Notes: generated from the sequence alone by a model not told the origin. A stretch of 21,811 nt of DNA from W11650 sp963545585 (GCA_963545585.1 CAUUKX010000029.1:1-21811); one strand, 5' to 3'. Shown: positions 7,901-15,976, numbered from the stretch's first letter. Translations and numbers: made by a program.

Positions 7901-9946
7901 AGCCAAATCTTTAATCCGCTTGGTCGGATCAGCCTGGGCGGTAACCGTATAGGTTTGATGATCCTCATCATAAACAGTGGTATGCGCCAGCGGCCATTTC
8001 CCTTCCTTATTTAAAATGATTTTTTCCATTCGCAGCAGTTCATCAATCTTATCATAGCCATTGGCATACTGCGGCCCGGTCTGGCTGGGCGTACCCTGCC
8101 AAGTATCCGAAGACAAGCTTGGATGGACACTTAAATGATAGGTGCCGTCAGCGGCCTTGGTCACTTTATAAACCTGAATCACTTCATATTTATTCTCCGG
8201 CGTTTCTCCGGGCAAGGTGTTGACTGCCAACTCATAATAAACGGCGTCATTATTCGGGTCGTTATCCCGAAGCGGGTCATCGGCCATCCGTTGAAAAACC
8301 TTTGCCAGTTCAACCTTATCAATTGCCTGCCAAACCAAGTCCAGCTGAATTTGACTGGGAATACTTTGGTCAGGGGCATCTTGATCCGGCGGCGTAACAT
8401 ACAAATTATCGACCGACACAATATTGGGCATTGCCGGGGGAACGTCCTTATCTTTTTCCGCCTGATAATTCAAAAGCTGCGACCGGATATTAGTCGATGA
8501 AAAACGGAATAATACCTGATAATGATCGGTAGAAGAATTATCATTAAACGGTACTGGAATATTGATTTTGGCTTGGGCTTTATCATTGCGCTGGTAATGC
8601 CGCAGCCACAAATGATTGTTTTCATCCAGATTACCGACATAGGTCTTATTATACAAAATCGTATATTCCAAATCTACATTGTCGCCGACATCATAAGGCG
8701 TGATTTCCAGATAAGCCTCTTTTTGATCGGCTCGGCGCAGGGTAAATTCCATATAGGTATAAGCAAACTCATTCTGCGGTGAAAAGGCCGGGAAATCAAC
8801 TTCGTCCTCATGCCCGACTTTCTTTTGGAAGTTCAGCTTGGCCTTATAAATCTTGGATTTTTCCAGACCGTTCCACTGCACTATCATATTTTGCTGATGT
8901 AGGTGCGTCTTATCTTTTACAATATCAATCTGATAGGTATGGTTAGCCGGATCATAAATATAAGTTTCCGTTCCCGTATTGCCGGTCGGAAGAGAGGTAA
9001 TCGTGTGAGCTCCGTCCGGGTCTAACCCAAAGCCGATATCCATATTGTCCGGCCCAGCCAAATCCTTTAAGTCAAAGACTGCCGATAAGTTCTTTAAAAT
9101 CGGTTTCGCCTTGTCATATTCAAATTTCCAGCTGGCATCATCAATCGCTTTGGGCTGCTCAAACTTAATCCGAATTCCCGGCCGGGAACCGGCTTTTTCT
9201 GAATTCACTGCCCCCGGCACGACAATTGGCGTCGGCTCATAGTTTTGCCCCGGATGGTTTGGATCTTTAATTAAATGGGTCGGCGTAGTCGTAAAATTAC
9301 GCAGTGATTTTAAGGCATTGACCTGCTGAACCTCACCCAGCGGGTTGGTCAGCTTAATCGGAAAAATCGTACCGACCTGATATTTATCCAGATATAAATA
9401 AGCCTTATTGGAATTAAAATCGCCGCGCAGCATCAACATCCGGTTATTGATATTAAAGGCAATTCCCGGAAACTTGGCGCTTGCTCTTTTATCAATCTTG
9501 TAGGTCAACTCGCCGCCGACCAAATGCGTTGCTTTAAAGGCTACTAATTCCGCACCCTGATAGCTTTTCCACTGCGGAACATCACCGCTGTAATCAACGC
9601 TTAAAAAGGAACTGTCCATCTGATTTTCTGTTATATTATTAGGTGCTGCCGGTGTGTTTTCAATCTTAAACTTCACCTCTAAGTCGTCTGGGTTATTGCG
9701 AATTTGCAAGGTTCTTTTTTCTCCGTCATTTAGAAAATATTCCAGCATGTAAATATTTGGCTCAGCCAAATTCAGCTCAAACAGCAAATCATCGACTCCG
9801 GCCTTGTTCTCAATAATATTCAGGTTAATATCCATCGTTGCCGTCTGTAGCCACGTAATCCATTTCTCCGCCGCCGCAGCCGGTACCGCAGGAAATAACG
9901 ATATTATTATACTCAGGCTTAGAACGTAAGCAATTAATTTTTTCAT
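4919..9946 (-). CDS. Giant secreted FN3-like surface protein with SLH-like C-terminus (1675 aa)
   Basis: The signal peptide is residues 1-26 (MKKLIAYVLSLSIIISLF, then VPAAAA before EKW). Residues 30-510 are beta-rich with no family I can name. FN3-like modules follow at about 510-715, 720-905, 915-1080 and 1085-1220. Their recurring signature is a 'GL-P-Y-I-V' strand pair (ITGLDPNDVYYIRFVVEV near 853; YGLEPGKAYDIKVRL near 1175). A charged helical linker (1225-1250) leads to a module with the strand QQFILPAGFI (1318-1327), analogous to the 'LP' strand of the downstream paralogue. A helical stretch covers 1390-1450. The C-terminus (about 1550-1675) reads as divergent SLH repeats (VSREKAYYVLAQVYAK near 1595; ITDFYGIED near 1621). 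ATG at 9946 has GAGGAG 6 nt upstream. It is the first gene of a two-gene operon. No enzymatic motif seen; cell-surface anchoring is inferred. Confidence 0.85.
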   Translation of the reverse strand: MKKLIAYVLSLSIIISLFPAVPAAAAEKWITWLQTATMDINLNIIENKAGVDDLLFELNLAEPNIYMLEYFLNDGEKRTLQIRNNPDDLEVKFKIENTPAAPNNITENQMDSSFLSVDYSGDVPQWKSYQGAELVAFKATHLVGGELTYKIDKRASAKFPGIAFNINNRMLMLRGDFNSNKAYLYLDKYQVGTIFPIKLTNPLGEVQQVNALKSLRNFTTTPTHLIKDPNHPGQNYEPTPIVVPGAVNSEKAGSRPGIRIKFEQPKAIDDASWKFEYDKAKPILKNLSAVFDLKDLAGPDNMDIGFGLDPDGAHTITSLPTGNTGTETYIYDPANHTYQIDIVKDKTHLHQQNMIVQWNGLEKSKIYKAKLNFQKKVGHEDEVDFPAFSPQNEFAYTYMEFTLRRADQKEAYLEITPYDVGDNVDLEYTILYNKTYVGNLDENNHLWLRHYQRNDKAQAKINIPVPFNDNSSTDHYQVLFRFSSTNIRSQLLNYQAEKDKDVPPAMPNIVSVDNLYVTPPDQDAPDQSIPSQIQLDLVWQAIDKVELAKVFQRMADDPLRDNDPNNDAVYYELAVNTLPGETPENKYEVIQVYKVTKAADGTYHLSVHPSLSSDTWQGTPSQTGPQYANGYDKIDELLRMEKIILNKEGKWPLAHTTVYDEDHQTYTVTAQADPTKRIKDLAFPGVNYFRMRAYVEKDDKVSRSRASMPYSFSMSMLIYDVPTANNLRYEPVYNVNGTIPEGVAVYWDWNKNKTDFKTFKEAMLDPLGKEAVSITYVGYISKDRQKLMKITPEDKQNLLQLQLPETQAERKIRVTPQELEKFRAGEVFYFAAKDLNLGSLSGKIPGGEFLTQITGLDPNDVYYIRFVVEVQAKNSDGTFEMDSHGEKKPRTSVPSVILEMTVPKVNPEPGENEKLPLAPEKFRVDFLDDDKVQSYAEWEMPPTISPEDKNYGFELLNVEDQSLAEALRENTIALEDLLNGSSVNPKTNALIQAHGIHNNNAQAYRVVNFTGEWKLQVYNISSKAWEDAQQADFSMNDRTIRVIDKRNSPNRVLYYYLRTVKYNNTQGVLSRSRWREATLTTPEMKRPINLIVDYSNEIDHNPKEERIIRFDVPLPEGVILHDNYLVQIFVRGEKDADFVETNKVQANGQILYGSTYIKTVPGAPTSYQRLYYKVYGLEPGKAYDIKVRLEDHTKEQQKNPDGSYTYSTSPFSDVVRTRTEFDQTAHDKEGKYKEYLDYYVKRAEELKKNPYFDLTTDKKKNVFKYRGQYASGEMRNQMKAVYDLVKGEGEMVTYYLPAEWIQAAPEFDADLQLWIKEQQFILPAGFITEDATAALRDVIRRVKEYQGAVKDYAVMIQLTAGKYGTAIEGELPLEPMVNLTLSVVRETKNETYIDNMLQTAVDNAVSKNKPALIAELEKELKYGLKDNKLNEIVNKVLVQVQKDFAAFGQFQYLSLVSGNRDYITELNKAMKVSLNPMEKIEYQVFFREAATWQPLERVSDGSVRSGKTGSFAAVPDTVRQHLADISTDAEISIIRKNGLTKVFTTYELSQDGGISGEQLVRTAARLLGAGDSNDTAAFLRSQGITVPAYDPYYPVSREKAYYVLAQVYAKRNSKPLANVRITDFYGIEDQNEIDAGFRKDLLAAYHLKLLTLRNGKLSPKVSFTMNELRNFLRKL

Positions 9947-9997
9947 ACTTCACTCCTCAACTTTTCCAGATTCTCCAGCGCTACACTACCTTTTATT

Positions 9998-10026
9998 ATT
10001 ATCGGCTATCCTGATAAAAAAATCAA
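9998..10026 (-). promoter_or_regulatory. Sigma-A-type promoter for the FN3 surface-protein operon
   Basis: The minus strand has TTGATT (-35, 10021-10026), a 17-nt spacer and GATAAT (-10, 9998-10003), giving 4/6 and 5/6 consensus matches with ideal spacing. It lies about 50 bp upstream of the ATG at 9946, whose Shine-Dalgarno GAGGAG is at 9953-9958. It lies downstream of the terminator at 10121-10169, so the surface-protein genes form a separate transcription unit from the sugar operon. Confidence 0.75.
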
Positions 10027-10120
10027 TTGTTTTTTAAGGAATTTTAGCGTGTTATAAAGTTGTAATAAAAGAGGAACTGCCGCTATTTTTTCTTTATTTG
10101 TTATTTGAACTCCAATATTT

Positions 10121-10169
10121 AAAAAGCCTGCGGAAGATTTCTTAATCTAAAATCTTCCGCAGGTTTTTT
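10121..10169 (-). terminator. Strong rho-independent terminator of the sugar operon
   Basis: A perfect 14-bp inverted repeat (CCTGCGGAAGATTT at 10127-10140; its complement at 10150-10163) has a 9-nt loop. It is flanked by A5 on the left (10121-10125, a U-tract on the minus strand) and T6 on the right. The symmetry makes it bidirectional in principle. On the minus strand it closes the nine-gene operon ending with the GH30 gene about 200 nt upstream, and insulates the FN3 operon promoter. Confidence 0.9.
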
Positions 10170-10366
10170 ATATTCTCAGATTTAAACTTCCCTTTCCTGA
10201 TTTGACATGTTTTTTTGTTTGCTATCTCTTCCTTTCTTTGACTGTAACCTGATTTCATTATAACTATATCACTATCATCTTATTGTGTAAATTATTTTTT
10301 TATATATTTTTCCTTTTTCTTCTTTCAGAAGCTTTGTTCCTATGCTCTGCTTTATCCTTTCTCCGC
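10170..10366 (-). other. AT-rich 3' untranslated region after the GH30 gene
   Basis: This is the gene-free stretch between the GH30 stop codon and the terminator, within the larger gap 9947-10366. It is AT-rich with pyrimidine runs on the plus strand. Apart from a trivial 5-bp hairpin (10318-10330) I see no convincing structure, ribosome binding site or reading frame. Confidence 0.5.
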
Positions 10367-11740
10367 TTACGCCTGCTCCTTTGTCCAAAAAATCTCCACT
10401 GTCAGTATACTTTGAGCCGGTAATATCAGCCTTACTTCTCTCTCATTTTTGTCGATAGAATACGGCTGCATATCCTTCCCCTCGGAAGTAATCACCGCCG
10501 CTGCCTGAACAATGTCCTGCCCGCTCTCTATGCAGCAGCTTTTCTCTGCCGCCGTTTCGTTCAGCAGCACGCAAACCGCCTTATTTTCCACAGGGTCATA
10601 GGCTATTATGCCGTTTTCCGGCAAGTGCTCCGGCAGCAGCATACCCGGACGAATAAAGCGTGTAAATTGACCAAATACATAAAAACTCTTGGTAATATGA
10701 TATTCCTCTTTTTCATCATAACCGGCCTGAATAAAACCATAGTTGTGATTTAGATTTTTATTCTCCACTGCCTGCCAGTAAACCCATGCTTCCGACCGCA
10801 AATATGCAAAATCCGCCATAATCGCCTTGGCAATCCGCAGCCCGCTGGCCATTGCCGCCGGGTCTTGTGCTCCTTCTTGCGCCAGACAAACCTCCGACAT
10901 CCACAGCGGTTTTTTTTCTTTTTGTGCCAAACGGCACAGCGCCTTTCTGGCTCTGTCATCCGCCAAATAAGTATGCGTGCTGATTCGCCCCAAAGCCGCC
11001 CGCGCCGCTTCCGACAAATCATTGTACATACTAATGCTCTCAAATACGCTCCAGCCCTCCGGCCCGCTTAAAGTTAAGGGATACAGGCCCCCTTCCTTTA
11101 TTTTTTGCTGCATCAGGCACAGCAGCCGCTCCTGCTGCGCTACGCTGTAATGACAGCCCTCCTGATCATTATCGCTTTGCCACCACATCGAGGACGGCTC
11201 ATTAAATAAAGACAGACTATGAAAGCGAATCTGATATGCCGCCGCAAACTGGTTTAAAAGTTCCGCCACATACTCGGCAAATGCCGCCTCCTGCTCCGGC
11301 AGGAGATTATTTTGCCCATAATCCGCTCCGGCCGTTGACGGACAAGCCAAAAGCCACAGCGGCGGCGAATTAAAAAACGCCTCTGTTTGATTAGCGCCTC
11401 TCTTTATTGCCTCCTGCAAAATCCAGCGCTGCCCGCCATCCCTGTCCATATCCCACTTGGCCGGGCCTTGGCCGTAACATTCTATATTCGCACCGACTCG
11501 AAAATTAGCCGGCTCTTTCCCCGGTTCGCCCGCCCCAAAATTATAGCGGACAATAGTAAGCCCCAAACCCTTTGGCAGCGAAAAAATCAAATCGCAAATC
11601 GCTTGCTTTTTATCCTCATCCCGCCACCGACCAATTACATTGGCCCACCATGCCAGACTTGTACCCCAGCCGGCAAACTTACGGCCGGATGCTGTCTTTA
11701 TCATTTCTTCGGTTAAAACTATTTTTTCCAATTCCCTCAC
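10367..11740 (-). CDS. GH30-family glycosidase, endo-beta-1,6-galactanase-like, cytoplasmic
   Basis: At 457 aa this fits a (beta/alpha)8 GH30 catalytic domain plus its usual small C-terminal beta-sandwich (about 375-455). The N-terminal FAGWGTSLAWWA (22-33) and the FNEPSS and QEGCH (193-197) motifs are typical of the GH30 branch holding endo-beta-1,6-galactanases. By family knowledge the acid/base is Glu181 (in LFNEP) and the nucleophile Glu283 (in WMSEV). No signal peptide is present, so it should act on imported oligosaccharides in the cytoplasm. Start is GTG (11738-11740), 4 nt after the stop of the upstream permease gene and without a good Shine-Dalgarno, so translational coupling is likely. 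An internal ATG at codon 13 is possible but would trim the first strand. It is the last gene of the sugar operon. Exact substrate (beta-1,6-galactan against other beta-linked glycans) is not proven. Confidence 0.85.
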   Translation of the reverse strand: MRELEKIVLTEEMIKTASGRKFAGWGTSLAWWANVIGRWRDEDKKQAICDLIFSLPKGLGLTIVRYNFGAGEPGKEPANFRVGANIECYGQGPAKWDMDRDGGQRWILQEAIKRGANQTEAFFNSPPLWLLACPSTAGADYGQNNLLPEQEAAFAEYVAELLNQFAAAYQIRFHSLSLFNEPSSMWWQSDNDQEGCHYSVAQQERLLCLMQQKIKEGGLYPLTLSGPEGWSVFESISMYNDLSEAARAALGRISTHTYLADDRARKALCRLAQKEKKPLWMSEVCLAQEGAQDPAAMASGLRIAKAIMADFAYLRSEAWVYWQAVENKNLNHNYGFIQAGYDEKEEYHITKSFYVFGQFTRFIRPGMLLPEHLPENGIIAYDPVENKAVCVLLNETAAEKSCCIESGQDIVQAAAVITSEGKDMQPYSIDKNEREVRLILPAQSILTVEIFWTKEQA

Positions 11741-11744
11741 CTCG

Positions 11745-12596
11745 CTACTTACTTACATCGCTGCTGATTCCAACATTCAACTCAAAGATTCGCCGCTGAT
11801 TCAATATAAAAATAATTATCATCGGCAAAGTCAGCAGCAGAGAAGATACCATAACAATATTCCACTCCGGCGTAGCTCCGACAGAGGAAGTCGCACTTAA
11901 TATCTGCACTCCCAGCGCCAATGGCATTTTTGCCTTATCCTCAATATAAATCAGCGGTTCCATAAACGCACCCCAATTATAATTAAAGGTAAATATGGCA
12001 ATCACTGCCAGCACCGGTTTAATCAAGGGCAATATCATTTTAAAGTAAATTCCGATATAGCCTAAGCCGTCAATCTTGGCCGCATCGTCTAACGACTGCG
12101 GAATCGTCATAATAATCTGCCGACATAAGAAAATATTATATGCCCCGCCGGCAAAATTGGGAACGATAATCGGCAGTAAGGTATTGACCCACTTTAGTTT
12201 GGTAAAAATAATAAACTGCGGAATCAGCGTAATTTGCTGCGGAATCATCATCGTTGCCAGCAAAATCATAAACAAAACATTTTTGTACTTATAATTCAGC
12301 CGGGCAAAACCAAACGCCACAAACGAACTGGCCATAACCTGACCAATCATACAAAACACCACCAGCACAACACTGTTCATAAACCAGCGGAGAATTCTCT
12401 CATCCGTAAAAACACGAATATAGTTTTGAAAATGCAACTCCTGCGGCAACACCGTAAACAACATCTTCGCATTGGTCTGCGGCGATATCAAAGAGATAGA
12501 GATCATATAGACAAAGGGCATCAGCATTAAAATTCCGATTAGTGTCAAAATCAAGTAAAGCCTTATCTTTTCCCCATTTCTCAGCTTTCTTCTCAT
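11745..12596 (-). CDS. Carbohydrate ABC transporter permease, MalG/UgpE type (module 2)
   Basis: This 283-aa inner-membrane protein has six predicted hydrophobic segments, the first at about residues 12-33. The cytoplasmic EAA loop is at about 169-190 (DDAAKIDGLG followed by ILPLIKP), the contact site for the ATPase subunit. It pairs with the MalF-type permease encoded immediately upstream. The ATG at 12594-12596 overlaps the upstream TGA by 4 nt (ATGA), implying coupled translation. The nearest binding protein is that of 13568-14902, giving a complete importer except for the nucleotide-binding subunit, which is not encoded in the window. Family assignment is confident; sugar specificity is inferred from neighbouring hydrolases only. 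Confidence 0.92.
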   Translation of the reverse strand: MRRKLRNGEKIRLYLILTLIGILMLMPFVYMISISLISPQTNAKMLFTVLPQELHFQNYIRVFTDERILRWFMNSVVLVVFCMIGQVMASSFVAFGFARLNYKYKNVLFMILLATMMIPQQITLIPQFIIFTKLKWVNTLLPIIVPNFAGGAYNIFLCRQIIMTIPQSLDDAAKIDGLGYIGIYFKMILPLIKPVLAVIAIFTFNYNWGAFMEPLIYIEDKAKMPLALGVQILSATSSVGATPEWNIVMVSSLLLTLPMIIIFILNQRRIFELNVGISSDVSK

Positions 12597-13501
12597 TTTC
12601 TCACCTCACCCTCATAAAATACCCACAGGCTGGATGACTTCAGCACCGCCAGAGTAAATGCCAGAATAATTACAAACAGCACCCACGACAGCGCCGACGC
12701 ATAACCCATACGATAATACTTAAACGCATTGTCATAAAGATACGGCACAATCATTTTGCTGGCATTGTTCGGCCCTCCTTTCGTCAAAATATAAACCTGC
12801 GAAAAGGTCTGCAAACCACCAATAATTCCCATAATCAAATTAAAAAAGATAATCGGACTCAGCATTGGTATCGTAATGCTGCGGAATTGCCGCCAGCGGC
12901 TTGCTCCGTCCAATGCCGCCGATTCATATAGTTCTTTGGAAATGCTCTGCATTCCCGAAAGCAGCAAAATCATGCTGCCGCCAACCGCCCACAGCGCCAA
13001 CATAACGAAAGACATTTTAACATACCTTTCATCTAAGAGCCACGCCGGTCCTTTCAGCCCCAAAAAAGCCAAGGCCTGATTGATTATGCCCTTGGGTGCT
13101 AAAATCCATAAGAATATCAGCGAACTTGCTACCACCGGTACGACCGACGGCAAATAAAAAATCGTCCGAAACCAGCGAATACCACGAACCGGTTTGTTTA
13201 AAAGATATGCCACCAACAGAGAAACCACCGTCGTCAGCGGCACCATAATAAACACATAGTAAAAAGTATTGTATAACACTTTCCAAAAAAGTTTATCTTC
13301 TGAAAATAAATAAATATAATTCTCCAAGCCTATAAAATTGGGCTTTGTCAGCATATTCCAGTCCGTAAAACTGATATAGACAGACGCTGCCAGCGGCCCT
13401 AAAGTAAATATCAGAAAGCCCAAAATCCAAGGGGCGGTAAATAAAAAGAACAAGCGTCTTTCTATTTTTTGTCTTTTGCTGCTTCTTTGCCCTGCTGCCA
13501 T
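12593..13501 (-). CDS. Carbohydrate ABC transporter permease, MalF/UgpA type (module 2)
   Basis: This 302-aa permease has six transmembrane segments (first about residues 16-42) and an EAA loop near 191-214 (LYESAALDGASRWRQF). The reading frame is open further upstream to a TTG at 13531, but I choose the ATG at 13499-13501. It has a strong AGAGGAGG Shine-Dalgarno 5 nt away, whereas the TTG lies at the edge of the 13518-13552 hairpin. The product is visibly paralogous to the permease at 18635-19513 (shared PW-GF, FIGL-NY, FYLPS/FYFPS and MGII blocks). It forms the membrane heterodimer with the MalG-type protein downstream. Confidence 0.92.
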   Translation of the reverse strand: MAAGQRSSKRQKIERRLFFLFTAPWILGFLIFTLGPLAASVYISFTDWNMLTKPNFIGLENYIYLFSEDKLFWKVLYNTFYYVFIMVPLTTVVSLLVAYLLNKPVRGIRWFRTIFYLPSVVPVVASSLIFLWILAPKGIINQALAFLGLKGPAWLLDERYVKMSFVMLALWAVGGSMILLLSGMQSISKELYESAALDGASRWRQFRSITIPMLSPIIFFNLIMGIIGGLQTFSQVYILTKGGPNNASKMIVPYLYDNAFKYYRMGYASALSWVLFVIILAFTLAVLKSSSLWVFYEGEVRK

Positions 13502-13517
13502 TACTGCCTCCTCTTTT

Positions 13518-13552
13518 CTATGCGGCTCCAAAACTCTGCTGGAGCCGCATAG
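13518..13552 (-). promoter_or_regulatory. Perfect intercistronic stem-loop after the substrate-binding protein gene
   Basis: A perfect 13-bp inverted repeat (CTATGCGGCTCCA / TGGAGCCGCATAG) with a 9-nt loop sits in the 66-bp gap between the binding-protein stop and the permease start. No U-tract follows on the minus strand, and the Shine-Dalgarno of the permease begins a few nt after the stem. It is more likely an mRNA-processing, 3'-end-stabilising or partial read-through element than a full terminator. Such elements are well known after binding-protein genes, where they keep that protein in excess over its permeases. Confidence 0.8.
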
Positions 13553-13567
13553 CCTATAAACTTGCGC

Positions 13568-14902
13568 TTATTTATAGCGTTTCATCATTTCTTCTAAATC
13601 CGCCTGAATGTTTTCGGCTACTTCTGCCGCTTCTTTTTGCCCGTTAAACAATTCACTCAAATGATTCCCGCATATTTCCGTCATTTCATTCCAATAAGGC
13701 CCTAACGGCAAATCCATAATTTGGTCGGCTGATTCCGAAAAAACATTCATGTCAATTGCCCGACTGGCAAACTGCGCACTTAAAAACTTTTCACTGCTTA
13801 ACAATTCAATGTTTACCGGCGCGTCCTGTTTCATTTCTACGATTGGCATTTGCCCTTCCACGCTCGTCAGAAAATCAATCACCTGATAAGCGACTTCCGG
13901 GTATTTGCAGTTTTGGGAAATCGCCAGCCCCGAACCAAAGGCTGTCGTGCCGCTTTCCTTTTGATGCCACAGCGGGGCGATATCATACTTCAAATCCGGC
14001 ACATTATTTAATGAACCAATATTCCAAAAGCCGGTAATTTCAAAAGCAACCTTACCCTGAGCAAATAGAGGATCCGGGCCGGGATTGCCCATATCGGCAT
14101 ATTCCTGCGGCGAGGGTGCCACTTTGTGCTTAAAGACCAAATCATTATAAAATTGAAGTGCTTCTACGGTTTCCGGCGAATTAAATACTACTTTGCCGTT
14201 CTTGTCCAAAATCCGGCCGCCATTTTGATAAATAAAACTCAGCCACCACGGCCACCAATCACCGGCAGCAAAGCCGTATGTTTCCACCTCTTCCCCATTT
14301 CGGACAGTCAGCTTCTGCGCCGCCGCCAACATATCTTTCCAAGTCCAGTCTTTGGTAGGATAGCTTACTCCCGCTTTATCAAACAAATCCTTGTTGTAGT
14401 ACACAATCATTGCGCCGCCGCGATCCGGCAAAGCATACAGATGATCTTTATAAACATAGGTTTGATGCGCCGTACCAAAGCGTTTCCCCAAATCCAGTCC
14501 ATTTTTGCTCACCAAATCATCCAACGCCATGATTTGACCCAAGGCCGAATAAGAATGAACATCCTCTGACAACTGCAAAATATCAGGCGCTTCGCCGGAA
14601 ACGAACATTGTTTTTACCTTAGTGGCGTATTCCGACGGAATATAAAGCAGCTCCACCTCAATATTTTCATATTTCTTTTGCACCAAATCCAAACGCTGAC
14701 GATATACCGCCTCATCATTGTCGCTCCCGAAAATCGTCATTTTCAGTTTAATCTTTTCGGCCGCACCCGTCTCTTTGTTTCCCTTCTCGCTCGCCTGCTG
14801 CGTCTGTCCCGTTTCTGCCGGTTTTTCCGTCTTTTCCCCGCAGCCCCCAAGCAGCGTAATCAACATAACAACTGCCAAACAACTTGTTAATAATTTCTTC
14901 AT
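13568..14902 (-). CDS. Sugar ABC transporter substrate-binding lipoprotein (module 2)
   Basis: This 444-aa protein begins MKKLLTSCLAVVMLITLLGG and then Cys21. The lipobox (LLGGC) predicts processing by signal peptidase II and lipid anchoring on the outer face of the membrane. A charged, low-complexity linker (residues 22-50) follows, then a bilobal family-1 extracellular solute-binding fold (SBP_bac_1 type), with typical blocks such as ALPDRGGAMIVYYNKDLF near 158 and VAFEITGFWNIG near 285. Its Shine-Dalgarno is AAGGAGG, 7 nt before ATG. It lies 15 bp after the LacI gene and just before its two permeases. The ligand is unknown; the number of aromatic residues (WWPWWLSF and similar) fits an oligosaccharide. 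Confidence 0.92.
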   Translation of the reverse strand: MKKLLTSCLAVVMLITLLGGCGEKTEKPAETGQTQQASEKGNKETGAAEKIKLKMTIFGSDNDEAVYRQRLDLVQKKYENIEVELLYIPSEYATKVKTMFVSGEAPDILQLSEDVHSYSALGQIMALDDLVSKNGLDLGKRFGTAHQTYVYKDHLYALPDRGGAMIVYYNKDLFDKAGVSYPTKDWTWKDMLAAAQKLTVRNGEEVETYGFAAGDWWPWWLSFIYQNGGRILDKNGKVVFNSPETVEALQFYNDLVFKHKVAPSPQEYADMGNPGPDPLFAQGKVAFEITGFWNIGSLNNVPDLKYDIAPLWHQKESGTTAFGSGLAISQNCKYPEVAYQVIDFLTSVEGQMPIVEMKQDAPVNIELLSSEKFLSAQFASRAIDMNVFSESADQIMDLPLGPYWNEMTEICGNHLSELFNGQKEAAEVAENIQADLEEMMKRYK

Positions 14903-14917
14903 TCTTATTCCTCCTTT

Positions 14918-15976
14918 TTATTTCTTATATCCTGCGCCTATCGCGCTGTAAGCCAAGCCAATACTTTCTCTTTCTATCATCTCCCCCCGCAAAAGCTGCC
15001 GATTCACCGCCGCGTTATCCGTATATAAATGCCGGATAGTTTCTACAGCAAACTGCGCCAGCTTAGCGTAAGGATGCGAATAGGTCGTCAATTTAGGATA
15101 AGTACATTCCGCCAAATCCGTATTGTCATAACCCATCACTGACAACTCCTCCGGTACCTTAACCCCAGCTTTGACGCAAGCCTGAAGGATTCCGGCCGCC
15201 ACCTCGTCATTAATTGCAATCAGCGCCTCCGGCAGCCGACCGCTTTGCCGCAGTTCCTGAAAAATGGCTTCGCCGCCCTGAAAATGGAATTCACCATAAC
15301 AGGTAAAAAAATCGCCCTCGGCCAAACCATATTTTAAACAGGCCTTTTGAAAGGCAGCCATTTTAAACTCCGTTACCGTAATCCCTTTGGCACCGCCTAC
15401 CATTGCAATCCGCCGATAACCTTTCTGTACCAGATAATGCACCATCCGATCAACCGCCGTTTCCTCATCGGTGCTGACCGTGTAAATCCGGTCGTCATCA
15501 ATCTCGCCGTTGATTACCACCACCGGACAAATGGCTGCCGCTGCTTTCAGCTCCTCCACAACATCCGCTTTGGGCACACAGTCATTGACGCAGCCGCCCA
15601 TAAAAATAATGCTGTCTACCTGCTGTTCAACCAGCTTTTTTAAATACACGCTTTCCAGCTTCGACTGATTCATCGAATTGCACAGAAACATCGTATACCC
15701 GTATTTATAAGCAATCTGCTCAATTGCCAGATAAATTTTCGCAAAATAGCGATTGGTAATATCCGGTAAAATACAGCCGATGACATTACTTTTTTTGGTA
15801 TATAAACTGCGGGCAATCGCATTTGGCCGATAGTCAAATTCTTCTATAACTTTCCGCACTCTTTGTTTCGTCTCTTCCGTAACCTGTTCTGACCGATTGA
15901 TTACCCGTGAAACCGTTGCCACCGAAACGCCGGCTCTGGCAGCAATATCTTTAATTGTAACCGCAGAAGCTTTCAT
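14918..15976 (-). CDS. LacI-family transcriptional regulator
   Basis: This is a 352-aa protein of usual length for the family. The N-terminal LacI helix-turn-helix (TIKDIAARAGVSVATVSRVI, about residues 7-26) and hinge helix (YRPNAIARSL, 50-59) bind DNA. The rest is a periplasmic-binding-protein-like effector domain (VIGCILPDITNRYFAKI near 64; VMGYDNTDLAECTYPKLTT near 283). ATG at 15976 has GAGGAG 7 nt upstream. The gene lies inside the sugar operon, between the GH35 gene (81 bp upstream, where I see no convincing separate promoter) and the second binding-protein gene (15 bp). It therefore probably controls its own synthesis. The palindromes at 21447-21460 and 21204-21217 are its most likely operators, though they also fit the CcpA cre consensus. 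Confidence 0.93.
   Translation of the reverse strand: MKASAVTIKDIAARAGVSVATVSRVINRSEQVTEETKQRVRKVIEEFDYRPNAIARSLYTKKSNVIGCILPDITNRYFAKIYLAIEQIAYKYGYTMFLCNSMNQSKLESVYLKKLVEQQVDSIIFMGGCVNDCVPKADVVEELKAAAAICPVVVINGEIDDDRIYTVSTDEETAVDRMVHYLVQKGYRRIAMVGGAKGITVTEFKMAAFQKACLKYGLAEGDFFTCYGEFHFQGGEAIFQELRQSGRLPEALIAINDEVAAGILQACVKAGVKVPEELSVMGYDNTDLAECTYPKLTTYSHPYAKLAQFAVETIRHLYTDNAAVNRQLLRGEMIERESIGLAYSAIGAGYKK

Noticed and set aside
8179..8421. 80-codon minus-strand frame inside the 1675-aa gene
   Set aside because: It overlaps a long well-supported coding frame and has no ribosome binding site; treated as a shadow, like the plus-strand frames across the window.
10243..10257. Operator-like TGTAACCTGATTTCA after the GH30 gene
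   Set aside because: It lacks the central CG and has an inserted base compared with the two real operators; no promoter lies nearby on the minus strand.
10238..10266. Plus-strand promoter-like TTGACT and TATAAC in the 3' region of the GH30 gene
   Set aside because: Spacing is 15 nt, and it would only drive antisense RNA into the GH30 gene; AT-rich DNA yields such matches by chance.
13502..13531. N-terminal extension of the module 2 MalF-type permease from a TTG at 13531
   Set aside because: It would start inside the intercistronic hairpin; the ATG at 13501 has a strong, well-spaced Shine-Dalgarno.
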